A stretch of 64,000 nucleotides of DNA from Sphingomonas sp. JUb134 (GTDB lineage Bacteria > Pseudomonadota > Alphaproteobacteria > Sphingomonadales > Sphingomonadaceae): positions 1-64,000 of the forward strand of contig NZ_SLYP02000002.1 in NCBI RefSeq assembly GCF_004341505.2, in the 5' to 3' direction. The position numbers and the translations under genes were made by a program. Position 1 is the first letter of the stretch; every line of letters starts with the position of its first letter. Of this stretch, positions 33,783 to 44,147 are shown piece by piece. The notes beneath the pieces are model-generated. The model made no database searches. It saw only the letters and a list, made by a program, of their open reading frames with translations, and was not told where the DNA came from.

Positions 33783-36700
33783 GCCAGCACCTCCTTGGGT
33801 GCGGCGGCAGGCGGCACGGCGCGCTCCTCGCCGTAGCGGGCATAGAGCGCGGGCAGCAGCAGCAGGTTGAGCGCGGTCGAGGAGATGAGGCCGCCCAGGA
33901 TCACGATCGCCATCGGATGCTCGATCTCGTGCCCCGGCGCGTTGCCCGCGACGATCAGCGGCACCAGCGCGAGGCCGGCGCAGGCGGCGGTCATGAGGAT
34001 CGGCACCAGACGCTCTTCCGCGCCGCGCAGCACCAGTTCGCGGCCGAAGGTCATCCCCTCGTGGCGTTCGAGATGCTGATAGTGCGATAGCAGCATGATG
34101 CCGTTGCGCGCGGCGATGCCGATGACGGTGACGAACCCGACCAGCGACCCCAGCGATAGCACCCCGCCGGTCAGCGCGACCGCGACCACGCCCCCGACCA
34201 GCGCGAAGGGCAGGCTGACGGCGACCAGCGCGGTGATGCGGCGCGAGCGGAACTCCATCCAGACCAGCAGCAGGATGCCGACAAGGCATAGCGCGCCGAT
34301 GCTCCAGAGCCGGCCGCGCGATTCCTTCAGCGCGGCATATTCGCCCAGCACCTGCGGGTGATAGCCGGTCGCGAACGGCACCTTCGCAACCGCGGCGTCA
34401 ACCGCCTGCGCCACGGTGCCGAGGTCCGCGCCAGCGACGTTCATCGTCACGTCGAGGCGGCGCTGGCCGTTCTCGCGCTTCACCTCATTGGGCGCGGGCG
34501 CGATCTCGATATCGGCGATATCACCGAGCCGCACCGGCGCGCCGGTGACGGGTGCCTGGATCATCAGGTCGCGGAGCGCATGGACGCTGTTCCGCACCTT
34601 GGGCTCGCCCCACACCGCCACGTCGAACGCGCGCTGGTCGCGGTAGATTTCGCCGACCTTGGCCTGCGCGACCAGCACCTGCGCCTGCCGGCGAACCTCA
34701 CCGGCAGTCAGGCCGAGCCGCGCCAGTTCGGCAGGCCGCGGGCGGATGCGGATTTGCGGGACCAGCACCTGGCTCTCCAGCTTCAGGTCGGACACGCCCT
34801 GGATACCGCCGATCGCGTCGCGGACACGCACTCCCGCGGCGCGAAGTTCGGCCTGGTCGGGGCCATAGATGCGCACGACGATCGTCGCGCCGGCACCCGT
34901 CAGCACCTCCTTGATCCGCTCGCGCAGGTAGGTCAGCACGTCGCGGTAGAGGCCGGGATAGCCCTCGACCACCTCCTTGATCCGCTTCACCGACACATCG
35001 TAATCGGCATCCTCGTCGAGGCTGATCCACAATTCGGTGAAGTTGGGACCGACCACCTCGTCGGCCTGCTCGGCGCGACCGATATGCGCGCCGAAGTTAC
35101 GAACACCGGGGATGCTGCGCAGTTCCTTCGACGCGCGGATCGTGATCCGGTCCATCGCCTCGATCGACGTGCCCGGCTTCTCAACGAAGTGCATCAGGAA
35201 GTCGGTTTCGCGGAAGTCGGGAAGGAACTGATCCTTGAAGGTCGCATAGCCGACACCCGCCAGCATCAGCCCGCCCGCGACGATCCCTACCGCCAGCACC
35301 GGCCGCCCGACGACGCGCGGCAGGAAGCCGACATAGCGACGCTTCAGCCCGGCGACGATGCGGGTGTCGCGCTCCTCGGTCAGCGGCGCGTTCGGCAGGA
35401 GCAGCAGGCACATCGCCGGCGTGACGGTCAGCGCGACCAGCAGCGACATGCCGATCGCCAGCACATAGGCGATGGCGAGCGGCTGGAAGAAGGTGCCGGC
35501 CACCCCGCCGAGGAAGAAGATCGGCACGAACACAAGCATCACGATCAGCGAGGCGAACACCACCGCCGAGCGCACTTCCAGCGACGCGGCCAGCACCACC
35601 GCGAAGGCCGGCTTCGGATCGGCGGACTCGCGGTTCAGCCGCAGGCGGCGCGCGATATTCTCCACGTCGATGATCGCGTCGTCGACCACCTCGCCCAGCG
35701 CGATGACGAGGCCGGCGATGATCATCACGTTGATCGTCGCGCCCGACCACAGCAGCATCAGCCCGGCGCCGAGCAGCGACAGCGGGATCGCGACGAGGCT
35801 GATCGTCGCCTGCCGCCAGTCGCGGGTGAACAGGAACAGCACCGCCGCGACCAGTGCGCAGCCGATCATCAGCGCGCGTGTCAGGTTGTCAATCGAGCGT
35901 TCGATGAAGGTCGCGGGCCGGAAGATGGTCGTGTCGACCTTCACGTCCTTCAAGCCCGGCTTCAGCTCGGCGAACGCGGCCTCGACCGCGCGGGTCAGCT
36001 CCAGCGTGTTGGCGGTCGGCTGTTTCTCGACGATCAGCATGATGCCGGGACCGTCGTCGATGATGGCGTTGCCGATCGGTGCATTGAAGCCGTCGACCAC
36101 GCGCGCGACGTCGCCGATCCGAACCGGTGCCTCGCCCGCCTGCTTGACGATCGCCCGGGCGAGGTCGGCGGCGGTCTGGACGGTGCCGGTCTGCTGGACC
36201 GCGAGCCGCTGGTTGGGTGTGTCGACGAAGCCGCCGCCCCCGACCAAAACCGCGTCGCCGGCCGCGGCGCGGACCTCCGCCAGCGTCACGCCGGACGCAC
36301 GCAGACGATCGGGATCGACCAGCACCTGCAATTGCCGGTCGCGCTGCCCCCAGACCGCGACGTTGGCGACGCCGGGGACCGCCATCAGCCGTGGCCGGAT
36401 CGTCCAGCGGACCAGCTCGGACAATTGCATCTGATCGAGTTTCGTCGACGACAGTCCGACCTTCATCGCGCGACTGGTCGAGGACAGTGGCGGCATGAGG
36501 ACGGGCTGTCGTGCCGCAAGCGGCAGGCGTGGCTGCACCTGGGCGATGCGCTCGCCGACCATCTGGCGCGCGCGGATCACGTCGGAGCCGCGCTCGAACA
36601 GGATCTGCACCGACGACAGGCCCAGCACCGATTTGGAGCGAAGCGTCATCAGGCCGGGGACACCGTTGACCGCGGTCTCGATCGGCACCGTCACCAGGCT

Positions 36701-36886
36701 CTCGACCTCCTCGGTCGACAGGCCCGGTGCCTCGGTCTGGATTTCCACCATCGGCGGTGCGAACTCGGGGAACACGTCGAGCGGCACGTCGCGCCCGGCA
36801 CGGACCCCGAGCACCACCAGCAGCGCGGCGAGCGCGAGAACGAGGACGCGCTGCGCCAGCGCGAAATGGACGAGCCGGCCGAGCAT
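33779..36886 (-). CDS. Heavy-metal efflux RND transporter (CusA/CzcA family)
   Basis: 1,035 residues from ATG 36886. Inner-membrane proton-driven pump with N-terminal span, two large periplasmic loops and twelve helices. N-terminal [20 protein letters not shown] is typical of heavy-metal RND pumps. The fourth-helix proton-relay motif is [15 protein letters not shown], unlike the DFGLIVDGAVIIVEN of the second pump at 44144-47365, so the two probably carry different metals. Cotranscribed with MFP and OMP. Confidence 0.92.
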   Translation of the reverse strand: MLGRLVHFALAQRVLVLALAALLVVLGVRAGRDVPLDVFPEFAPPMVEIQTEAPGLSTEEVESLVTVPIETAVNGVPGLMTLRSKSVLGLSSVQILFERGSDVIRARQMVGERIAQVQPRLPLAARQPVLMPPLSSTSRAMKVGLSSTKLDQMQLSELVRWTIRPRLMAVPGVANVAVWGQRDRQLQVLVDPDRLRASGVTLAEVRAAAGDAVLVGGGGFVDTPNQRLAVQQTGTVQTAADLARAIVKQAGEAPVRIGDVARVVDGFNAPIGNAIIDDGPGIMLIVEKQPTANTLELTRAVEAAFAELKPGLKDVKVDTTIFRPATFIERSIDNLTRALMIGCALVAAVLFLFTRDWRQATISLVAIPLSLLGAGLMLLWSGATINVMIIAGLVIALGEVVDDAIIDVENIARRLRLNRESADPKPAFAVVLAASLEVRSAVVFASLIVMLVFVPIFFLGGVAGTFFQPLAIAYVLAIGMSLLVALTVTPAMCLLLLPNAPLTEERDTRIVAGLKRRYVGFLPRVVGRPVLAVGIVAGGLMLAGVGYATFKDQFLPDFRETDFLMHFVEKPGTSIEAMDRITIRASKELRSIPGVRNFGAHIGRAEQADEVVGPNFTELWISLDEDADYDVSVKRIKEVVEGYPGLYRDVLTYLRERIKEVLTGAGATIVVRIYGPDQAELRAAGVRVRDAIGGIQGVSDLKLESQVLVPQIRIRPRPAELARLGLTAGEVRRQAQVLVAQAKVGEIYRDQRAFDVAVWGEPKVRNSVHALRDLMIQAPVTGAPVRLGDIADIEIAPAPNEVKRENGQRRLDVTMNVAGADLGTVAQAVDAAVAKVPFATGYHPQVLGEYAALKESRGRLWSIGALCLVGILLLVWMEFRSRRITALVAVSLPFALVGGVVAVALTGGVLSLGSLVGFVTVIGIAARNGIMLLSHYQHLERHEGMTFGRELVLRGAEERLVPILMTAACAGLALVPLIVAGNAPGHEIEHPMAIVILGGLISSTALNLLLLPALYARYGEERAVPPAAAPKEVLA

Positions 36887-37863
36887 CAGTGCGCCGCCCC
36901 GAACTCGGTGCCGAACAACTCCGCCGTACCATCGGTCACGACCTGCGCGCCGGCGGACAGTCCGCGCGCCAACAGCGCCCGTCCGCCGCTCTCCGATACC
37001 ACCTCGACACGCTGCCGGACGAAGGTGTCGGGCGCGGTCTTCTGATAGACCCACTCGCCGCCATGAATGTCGCGCAGGATTGCGGCAGACGGCACCGACA
37101 GGCCCTCGGTCTGCCCGGCGAGCGGCAGGTCGACCGACACGCGCTGGCCGACCTGGAAAGCCCGGTCGCGATTGTCGACCGCGTAATAGAGGTCGACGGT
37201 GCCGGCGACGGTGTTGGCCGAAGGCGGTGCCTGCACCGGGCGCGCCGAGCGGGGCGCACCGCCATCGCCAAGAGGGCGGACCGTAGCGGAGGCTTCGCGT
37301 CGCACCTCGCCCATGTCGCTGCCGAACACCGATGCGCGCACCCACAGCACGGGTTGCGCGCCAAGCGAGGCGACCGCCGGCCCGAGCAGCCGGCGCTGCT
37401 GCCGCGCCGCGTCCAATGCGGCCTGCGCCGCGGTCAGAGCCGCCGCGGCCTCGTCACGCGCACGCACGCTGCCCGCTTCCTCACGCACCAGGCTCGCGGC
37501 GCGATCGAGAGCGATCCGCGCAAGCCGCGCCTGCGCCGTGGCACGCGCCAGTTCGGCATCTGCCGCGGCCTGCTGGCTGCCGATCTGCTGGAGGTTGGTT
37601 GTCGAATTGACCGGCACGCCGTTGGCGCTGATCGGCGGCACGACAATCTCGCCTGCCACTTCGCGCGTCGCCGTGGCCGATCCGCCATCCACCCGCGCAA
37701 GCGCGATGCCCAACCGCTGCTGCGCCTGCGGGGTCAGGGTCAGCTTCAACAGCTCGCTCTCATGCGCGATCGTCTCGGCATGGGCAGGCGGTGCGGGCGG
37801 CTTGGCAGCCTTCTCGTCGCAACCGGCAAGCAGGATCGGGATCAGAAGGAAGGTCTGGCGCAT
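36886..37863 (-). CDS. Periplasmic adaptor (membrane fusion protein) of the RND pump
   Basis: 325 residues. Lipoprotein signal MRQTFLLIPILLAGC, a coiled-coil hairpin (ADAELARATAQARLARIALD) and beta-barrel/membrane-proximal domains (VGQRVSVDLPLAGQTEGLSV). It links the RND pump to the outer-membrane duct. First gene of the operon; its stop overlaps the RND start by one base. Confidence 0.9.
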   Translation of the reverse strand: MRQTFLLIPILLAGCDEKAAKPPAPPAHAETIAHESELLKLTLTPQAQQRLGIALARVDGGSATATREVAGEIVVPPISANGVPVNSTTNLQQIGSQQAAADAELARATAQARLARIALDRAASLVREEAGSVRARDEAAAALTAAQAALDAARQQRRLLGPAVASLGAQPVLWVRASVFGSDMGEVRREASATVRPLGDGGAPRSARPVQAPPSANTVAGTVDLYYAVDNRDRAFQVGQRVSVDLPLAGQTEGLSVPSAAILRDIHGGEWVYQKTAPDTFVRQRVEVVSESGGRALLARGLSAGAQVVTDGTAELFGTEFGAAH

Positions 37864-37998
37864 CGTGACGGCTTAGTCACGAAAGCATGGGCGCTGCTGG
37901 AGCCGACTATACAAAGTCCCAATGTAGCTGGTCATTCACGAGTTTCGATTTGAATTTGATGCTTCGACCTGATGATCGTCGGCCCCGGGGGTGCGCGT

Positions 37999-38784
37999 AT
38001 GGAGAGAGTCGACGTGACGAGAGAGCATCCCGCCCGTAAAGTCGCCGAAATCACCCTCGGCTTTTGGCTGGCCAAGGTCGTCGCCACGACATTGGGTGAG
38101 GTTGCGGGTGACGCCATCGCCCAGACGCTGAACCTGGGCTACGTCGCCGGGCTTGCCATCACGCTGGGCCTGCTAGCGGCGTTCCTCGTCGCGCAGGTTC
38201 GTGCCGATCGCTATCGTCCTTTTCTGTTCTGGGCGACGATCGTCGGTACGACCACGGCGGGAACCGAAATAGCCGACCTGTCGACCCACACCCTCAACCT
38301 TGGCTATAACGTGACGTCGGCCATCCTTTTCGGCGGCATGTTGCTGACCCTCGGTATTTGGTATCTCAGGCGGGGCACCTGTGACGTGAGCGCGGTGGTC
38401 GACCGTGAGAGCGAGTTGTTTTTCTGGGGCGCCGTTCTGTTCTCGAACAGCCTCGGCACGGCGTTCGGCGATGGACTCGTCTATGTTTTCGGCCTCACAT
38501 ATACCACGGGATCGCTGGTCTGCATGGCTGTGATCGGCGCGGTTTTGCTTTTGCACTATGTTGCCCGGATCAACGCGGCATTTATATTCTGGGCGGCATT
38601 CGTCTTCACCAGGCCGTTCGGCGCCGACTTCGGGAATTTGCTCACGAAGGAAGCCGCCAAGGGCGGTTTTGGCCTCAACACGTTTGCGACTGCCTTGGTC
38701 TGCGTCCTGCTGCTTGCTGGCATTGTCGTGTGTTTCGAACGCCGGCAGCACCTTGTTGATGGACGTGGCCGCAGCCCAGCCTGA
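37999..38784 (+). CDS. COG4705-type integral membrane protein
   Basis: 261 residues from ATG 37999 (ATG 37972 is an in-frame alternative). About eight hydrophobic segments with repeated, internally similar units: LAKVVATTLGEVAGDAIAQ, TIVGTTTAGTEIADLSTHT, FSNSLGTAFGDGLVYVFG and TRPFGADFGNLLTKE. These repeats mark the uncharacterised COG4705 family often found near metal-resistance genes. It is divergent from the RND operon and so may share its metal-responsive control region (37864-37998). Confidence 0.8.
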   Translation: MERVDVTREHPARKVAEITLGFWLAKVVATTLGEVAGDAIAQTLNLGYVAGLAITLGLLAAFLVAQVRADRYRPFLFWATIVGTTTAGTEIADLSTHTLNLGYNVTSAILFGGMLLTLGIWYLRRGTCDVSAVVDRESELFFWGAVLFSNSLGTAFGDGLVYVFGLTYTTGSLVCMAVIGAVLLLHYVARINAAFIFWAAFVFTRPFGADFGNLLTKEAAKGGFGLNTFATALVCVLLLAGIVVCFERRQHLVDGRGRSPA

Positions 38785-39022
38785 ACAACTAAGCGGAGAG
38801 GCCGCCAGCGTACCTCCTAACTGATCCCATTTCTCGATTGGGATCGAATTGCGGGAATCGAAATCGCTTCTCGAAACTCGTCGGCTACGAGAATTGGGAC
38901 AGTGGCGACGGTGATTGACATCGCACGGTGAGCATGGCTGATTAAGCGTATGGGGATGGCGATGTCCCCACGAGGCGTCAGCCAGAGAATCGCGTCCAGC
39001 ACGAACACGCAAGGGACGCGTC

Positions 39023-39847
39023 ATGCCTGCTCCAAACGCTATAACACCGGACAAACTTGCCCGCCTTGTCGCATCGCCCCGCGCGCCGCGTATCATCGAT
39101 CTGCGCGACGGACCGACAGAAGCCATTCCGGGATCACTGTTTCCAGTTCTCCTTGATCCGACCCAATGGGGATATGCCTCCGGGTCATCAGCGGTCCTCA
39201 TCGACACCGATGGTAGTGGTCTGGCAGTTGCAGCGGCCGCCATTCTTCGCAGCGAGGGTGTAGCGGCCGAAGTCTTGGACGGCGGGTTCGCCGCATGGGC
39301 GGCAAGCGGGTTGCCTACCGTTTCCCTGGTCCATCTGCCGCCACGACATGACGATGGCCAAACATGGTGGGTCACACGAGCGCGGCCCAAGGTCGATCGC
39401 ATCGCCTGTCCCTGGCTGATCCGACGGTTCGTCGATCCGCAGGCCCGCTTCTTGTTCGTCGCGCCCGGTGACGTGCTGACCGTCGCCAAGCAACAACAGG
39501 CCGAGCCGTTCGACGTCGCGGACGAAGGCGTATTCTGGAGCCATCGCGGCGAGCGTTGCACCTTCGACATCATGGTCGAGGCCTTCGGCCTCGACGCGCA
39601 CGAACCGCTGGTCCGCCTCGCGACGATCGTGCGGGGCGCCGATACCGATCGGCTCGACCTTGTGCCCGAGGCTGCTGGACTGCTCGCCATCTCGCTTGGC
39701 CTGTCGCGTATCCACAGTGACGATCACGCCCAGCTCGAAGCCGGCATGGCGGTATACGATGCGCTCTATCGCTGGTGCCGTGACGCGCAGGGCGAGAAGC
39801 ACAACTGGTCCTCGCATCAGCCGGCGCGCGGGAAGGTGTCGTCATGA
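39023..39847 (+). CDS. Rhodanese-ChrB fusion, chromate-resistance protein
   Basis: 274 residues. An N-terminal rhodanese-like domain (PRIIDLRDGPTEAIPGS...AAEVLDGGFAAWAASGLP), but the active-site Cys position is replaced by a non-cysteine residue, so sulfur transfer is doubtful. A C-terminal ChrB domain follows (VTRARPKVDRIACPWLIRRF...VFWSHRGERCTFDIMVEAF). It precedes chrA with a 4-base overlap, so it is probably a chromate-sensing or regulatory partner. Confidence 0.85.
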   Translation: MPAPNAITPDKLARLVASPRAPRIIDLRDGPTEAIPGSLFPVLLDPTQWGYASGSSAVLIDTDGSGLAVAAAAILRSEGVAAEVLDGGFAAWAASGLPTVSLVHLPPRHDDGQTWWVTRARPKVDRIACPWLIRRFVDPQARFLFVAPGDVLTVAKQQQAEPFDVADEGVFWSHRGERCTFDIMVEAFGLDAHEPLVRLATIVRGADTDRLDLVPEAAGLLAISLGLSRIHSDDHAQLEAGMAVYDALYRWCRDAQGEKHNWSSHQPARGKVSS

Positions 39848-40904
39848 CCGCGGTGACAGCCGACGTCGCGACGCCGACGCGCCCGGAACCGGTCACGCTC
39901 GGCCAGGCCTTCTGGGTCTGGCTGCGCATCGCGATGCTCTCGTTCGGCGGTCCTGCCGGACAGATCGCGGTAATGCACCGCATCCTCGTCGACGAAAAAC
40001 GCTGGATCGGGGAGCAGCGGTTCCTGCACGCCCTCAACTATTGCATGTTGCTGCCAGGGCCAGAGGCGCAACAGCTCGCCACATACATCGGCTGGCTGAT
40101 GCACCGGACGAAGGGCGGCATCGTCGCCGGCGTGCTGTTCGTTATTCCCGGCGCGGTCGCGATCATGGCGCTGAGCTGGGTCTATGTCCTCTACGGTCGC
40201 GTCGGTATCGTCTCGGCGCTGTTCTTCGGCCTCAAGTGCGCGGTATTGGCCGTCGTGCTTCAGGCGGTCGTGCGGATCGGCGGACGGGCGCTCAAGTCGA
40301 CGCCGGCAAGGGCGCTTGCCGCGCTGGCGTTCGTCCTGATCTTCTTCGCCGGCGCGCCGTTTCCGCTGATCGTGCTGGGTGCCGGCCTCATCGGATGGTG
40401 GTCGACCCGGCAAGGCAGCACGGCCTTCAGGGGCGGAGGGCACGGCGCGTCCAAGGGCACGATCGTAGCCGACGCGGATACACTACTCGGCGAAGAGCTG
40501 CCCGCCCATGCCCGGCCGACATGGGCTGAGACGGTCCGCACAGCGCTGGTCTGGCTGGCTCTCTGGCTCGTGCCGGTCGCGGCGCTGTTGATCGCGCTCG
40601 GTCCCGATGACGTGTTCAGCCGCATCGCGACCTTCTTCTCGACGATGGCGATGGTGACGTTCGGCGGGGCCTATGCCGTCCTCGCCTATGTCGCGCAGCA
40701 GGCGGTCGAGAATTATGGCTGGCTGGGGCCGAAGGAGATGCTGGACGGTCTTGGCATTGCGGAGACGACGCCTGGGCCGCTCATCATGGTCCTGCAATTC
40801 GTCGGCTTCCTCGGCGCCTATCGCGGGTCCACCGGGCTGTCCCCGCTGTTGGCTGGGACGCTCGGCGGGCTGCTCGCGACCTGGGTAGGGTCAGGACTCG
40901 TTGA

Positions 40905-41337
40905 TCACAGCCAGAAGATGACGGTGGCAGCGAGGGCGATGGCGGAGAAGAAGGCCGTAGGGCAGCGATCGTAGCGGGTGGCGACGCGGCGCCAGTCTTT
41001 GAGGCGGCCGAACATGATCTCGATGCGGCTGCGGCGCCGATAGCGGCGCTTATCGTACCGGACGGGCTCGTTGCGCGACCTGCGGCCTGGGATGCAAGGC
41101 TGGATGCCCTTGGCCTGAAGAGCGTCCCTGAACCAGTCGGCGTCGTAGCCGCGGTCGCCGAGCAGCCACTGCGCTTTTGGCAGGTCGTCCAGCAGCGCGG
41201 CCGCACCGGTGTAGTCGCTGACCTGACCGGCGGTCATGAAGAAGCTCAAGGGGCGACCGTTCGCGTCGGCGACGGCATGGAGCTTGGTGTTCATGCCGCC
41301 TTTCGTGCGTCCGATCAGGCGGCCGAGATCCCCCTTT
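40905..41337 (-). pseudogene. IS5-family transposase, 3' part (OrfB)
   Basis: Reads GDLGRLIGRTKGGMNTKLHA, then LLGDRGYDADWFRDAL and the catalytic Glu region RRYRRRSRIEIMFGRLKDWR. Its upstream partner is at 42690-43015 on the far side of the IS1111-type insertion. Confidence 0.82.
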
Positions 41338-42689
41338 ATGGATGGCTCGCCCCTTATCTGAACCGTTGTTGCTTCACGACAGCGGGTCGTTTGCGGAAGG
41401 AGCGAAGGTCATGGACATTTCTGTGCTCGGGATCGATCTTGGCAAGAACAGCTGCAGCGTGGTTGGGCTGGACGCAATTGGCAAGGTTGTCGTCCGCCGA
41501 CGAATGCGGCGCGAGACAGTCATCACCTACGCGGCGACCTTGCCGGCCTGCGTTGTGGCGATGGAGGCCTGCTGCGGTGCGCATCACATGGGACGTGCCT
41601 TGGCGCGACAAGGCCATGCGGTACGATTGATGTCGCCGGAATACGTCCGCCCTTACGTCAAGGCGCAGAAAAACGATGATCGTGATGCCGAGGCGATCGC
41701 CGAGGCGGCGACACGGCCGACTATGCGGTTTGTCGAGCTAAAGACCGAGGAGCAACTCGACATGCAGACGCTCCATCGTATCCGTGACCAGCTTGTCGGA
41801 GACCGCACCTCCCTGATGAACCAGATCAGGAGCCTCCTCCTCGAACGCGGTTACATCGTCCCACAGGGGCGTGCAAAGCTTGCCCTTCGGCTGGGTGAGA
41901 TGCTGGATGGTGACGAACCGGTACTCGGCTCCCGCATTCACCGGCTGGTGAGCGACATGCGCCTGCGCTGGAGCGCGCTCGACGAACGGATCGCAGATCT
42001 CGATGCCGAGTTCACCGATGCGGCTCGGGCGGATGAACGGACACGGCGATTGCTGACCATTCCCGGCATCGGTGCGCTTAATGCCACTGCGCTGGTGGCA
42101 GCGATCGGGGATGCCCGGACCTTCGGGCGCGGGCGCGACCTTGCCGCATGGCTGGGCTTGGTGCCGCGGCAGGCAACGACCGGAGGCAAGCCGCGGTTGC
42201 TCGGTATCACCAAACGTGGGAGCCGTTACCTGCGCAAGAACCTGATCCAAGGTGCGCGTGCGTCCCTGCCGGTCATGAGCAAGAGCGATACGCGACTTGG
42301 CGCCTGGCTGCGCGGTCTCCTCTCACGTTCTCATCACAACACCGTCGTGGTGGCATTGGCCGCCAAGATGGCGCGTATCGTGTGGGCGCTGCTGCGACAC
42401 GAGCGCACCTACGATCCGGTTGCACAAGCAGCCTGAACAAGCTCGGCCGGCGCGCCTTGCGCCAGCTAAATGATGTCTGCGGGAGGTGAGTGAAAGATGG
42501 CCTGACAGTCGACCGGTGTCCCGGAACCCTATGGCTAAAAATGGCACTCGATGCCGGCCCCTTTATGAGGACCAGGACGCGCGGATCTCCATCTTGGCCA
42601 ACAACCTCGTGTTGGAAGGCCGGATACGTTTTCGCAGACTGCTCAGAACATCAGACACAAACCGCTTGCCGACGGGGCGAGCCATACGT
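41338..42689 (+). mobile_element. IS1111-type (IS110-family) element 3, within the IS5 element
   Basis: Subterminal inverted repeats ATGGCTCGCCCC at 41342-41353 and, inverted, at 42674-42685 mark the ends, as in the IS1111 group. It sits exactly in the A/G run joining IS5 orfA and orfB. Non-coding DNA is ~70 bases upstream and ~250 bases downstream of the gene; the 3' stretch is where the guide RNA of IS1111 elements lies. Confidence 0.85.
41411..42436 (+). CDS. IS110-family (IS1111 group) transposase 3
   Basis: 341 residues from ATG 41411 with AAGGAGCGAAGG upstream. DEDD residues: Asp in VLGIDLGKNSC, Glu in AMEACCGAHH, Asp pair in KNDDRDAEAI. In the C-terminal domain the motif is PRQATTGGKPRL, with Thr where the catalytic Ser is usually found (STGGK). 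The enzyme otherwise looks complete; activity is uncertain. Confidence 0.9.
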   Translation: MDISVLGIDLGKNSCSVVGLDAIGKVVVRRRMRRETVITYAATLPACVVAMEACCGAHHMGRALARQGHAVRLMSPEYVRPYVKAQKNDDRDAEAIAEAATRPTMRFVELKTEEQLDMQTLHRIRDQLVGDRTSLMNQIRSLLLERGYIVPQGRAKLALRLGEMLDGDEPVLGSRIHRLVSDMRLRWSALDERIADLDAEFTDAARADERTRRLLTIPGIGALNATALVAAIGDARTFGRGRDLAAWLGLVPRQATTGGKPRLLGITKRGSRYLRKNLIQGARASLPVMSKSDTRLGAWLRGLLSRSHHNTVVVALAAKMARIVWALLRHERTYDPVAQAA

Positions 42690-43015
42690 TTTACCCGCAG
42701 GCTCGATGCCGTGCGGTGCGCCTTCAGGTAGGTCGCGTCGATCATCACCGTTTTGGGTTCGGCGCCCACCGCAGCCAGACCTTCCATGATGCGCGTGAAC
42801 ACGCCTGCCTCACCCCAGCGCTTCCAGCGGTTGTACAGCGTCTTGTGCGGGCCGTACGCGCCAGGAGCATCGCGCCAGCGCAGCCCGTTGCGGTTGACGA
42901 ACACGATGCCGCTCAGCACCCGCCGGTCATCCACTCGAGGCTTGCCGTGGCTCTTCGGAAAGAACGGCCGCAGCCGCTCCATCTGCTCATCCGTTAGCCA
43001 AAACAGGTCGCTCAT
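42690..43015 (-). pseudogene. IS5-family transposase, 5' part (OrfA)
   Basis: Reads MSDLFWLTDEQMERLRPFFP, then RVLSGIVFVNRNGLRWRDAP and the first catalytic Asp in VMIDATYLKAHRTASSLRVK, where IS5 sequence stops and the IS1111-type element begins. The stop codon reached further on is inside the insert. Confidence 0.85.
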
Positions 43016-43427
43016 CCCGGTCTCCTCGCGGAGCCTGAATCAGATCGCGACGCTCATATCAATGGGTCCTGACCCTAACGTTCGTGCCGTGTTTCCTGTG
43101 GATCTTCCTCGGTGCGCCCTTCATCGAGCGACTGCGCGGTAACGCTGCCGTCGCGGGCGCGCTGTCGGCGATCACCGCGGCGGTCGTGGGCGTCGTACTC
43201 AACCTCGCGGTGTGGTTCGCGCTGCATACGCTGTTTCGCGAAACGACGATGGTGGCAGCAGGGCCGTTCCGCTTCGATGCGCCGGTGCTGACCAGCATCG
43301 ATCCGGCCGCCTTCGTCCTCTCGCTGGGCGCAGCCTACGCGATCTTCATGACGCGGGCGGGGGTCATCACGACCCTGCTGGCGACGTCGGCTGTGGGGCT
43401 GGCGCTTTATGGGCTTGGGGTAATCCG

Positions 43428-44147
43428 ATGAATAGCGGAGAGAAGTCGATGGATGCGATCGATCGTCGTGCGGCGCTGGGTCTGGGGATCGCAGCGGGTG
43501 CCGCCTCGTTGGGCGGGCCTGTGGCCGCACAAGCTCCTGCCAACCCGGCGCCAGCCTTCACGCCCCGGCCGCTACCGTTCGATGCAGCAACGCTTCCCGG
43601 GCTGTCCGCCAAGCTGCTGACCAGCCACCACGACAACAACTATATTGGTGCGGTCAAGCGCCTCGGAGCGATCAAGGCCGAGTTTGCCAGGCTCGACCCG
43701 ATGACGGCACCGGGCTTCACGCTCAACGGGCTGAAGCGTGAGGAGCTGATCGCCTGGAACTCGATGATCCTGCACGAAATCTATTTCGCGGGCTTGGGCG
43801 GTGCTTCGCGGCCGGGCGCACGGCTTTCGCAGGCGATCGAACGCGACTTCGGCAGCCATGCGCGCTGGGCGGCCGAGTTTACCGGCATGGGCAAGGCGCT
43901 GGCTGCCGGGTCGGGATGGGTATTGCTCACCTGGAGCGAACGGGACGGGCGTCTGACGAACCAATGGGCTGCCGATCATACGATGACGCTGGCAGGGGGA
44001 ACGCCGCTTCTGGCGCTCGACATGTACGAACACGCCTATGCGATCGACTATGGCGCGAAGGCCGGCGATTACGTTGATACGTACATGAAGGTGCTGAGCT
44101 GGGATGCTGCCAGTCGCCGGTTCGAGCGACTGGCGGCACCGATCTAG
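43428..44147 (+). CDS. Exported Fe/Mn superoxide dismutase
   Basis: 239 residues from ATG 43428 (ATG 43449 is an alternative giving a shorter leader). The leader DRRAALGLGIAAGAASLGGP has a twin-arginine start and AQA-type cleavage, so export through Tat is likely. Metal ligands: His in LLTSHHDNNYIG, His in MILHEIYFAG, Asp and His in LALDMYEHAYAIDYG. It removes superoxide in the periplasm. The ATG overlaps the chrA stop (ATGA), linking chromate reduction stress to superoxide removal. Confidence 0.9.
   Translation: MNSGEKSMDAIDRRAALGLGIAAGAASLGGPVAAQAPANPAPAFTPRPLPFDAATLPGLSAKLLTSHHDNNYIGAVKRLGAIKAEFARLDPMTAPGFTLNGLKREELIAWNSMILHEIYFAGLGGASRPGARLSQAIERDFGSHARWAAEFTGMGKALAAGSGWVLLTWSERDGRLTNQWAADHTMTLAGGTPLLALDMYEHAYAIDYGAKAGDYVDTYMKVLSWDAASRRFERLAAPI

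Larger units (their letters stand above)
40888..43075 (-). mobile_element. IS5-family element (IS427-like) with nested IS1111-type element
   Basis: Ends GGGTCAGGAC at 40888 and its inverted copy at 43075; target duplication TA (40886-40887 and 43076-43077). The transposase is in two frames (orfA, orfB) with an A/G-run typical of programmed frameshifting, but the run is split by the nested element. Without it the element would be close to 0.85 kb. Confidence 0.85.
39844..43431 (+). pseudogene. chrA: Chromate transporter ChrA, interrupted by an IS5 element
   Basis: Codons 1-348 (39844-40887) and the last 118 codons (43078-43431) join in frame after removing the IS and one TA duplication, giving a 465-residue ChrA. 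Family features: FGGPAGQIAVMHR and LPGPEAQQLATYIGW in the first half, TFGGAYAVLAYVAQQ and the second TPGP motif (ETTPGPLIMVLQF) in the repeated half. The break falls within the last third of the transporter, so chromate export is probably lost. The final codons overlap the superoxide dismutase start. Confidence 0.9.

Noticed and set aside
34358..37045. An 895-codon open frame on the plus strand
   Set aside because: It is fully antisense to the RND pump gene and has a His/Arg/Asp-rich composition typical of a GC-rich shadow frame; the minus-strand protein has clear family motifs.
38173..39690. A 505-codon minus-strand frame across two plus-strand genes
   Set aside because: It is antisense to the COG4705 and rhodanese-ChrB genes, which have recognisable motifs and operon overlaps.
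42557..42567. CCCCTTTAT near 42558 and at 41331 as direct repeats marking the edges of IS1111-type element 3
   Set aside because: The true edges are set by the continuous IS5 sequence and by the ATGGCTCGCCCC inverted repeats (41342 and 42674); the CCCCTTTAT match is inside the element and coincidental.
42563..42689. The last part of the 150-codon IS5 OrfA frame as transposase sequence
   Set aside because: IS5 similarity stops at SSLRVK; the remaining codons are the 3' end of the nested IS1111-type element.
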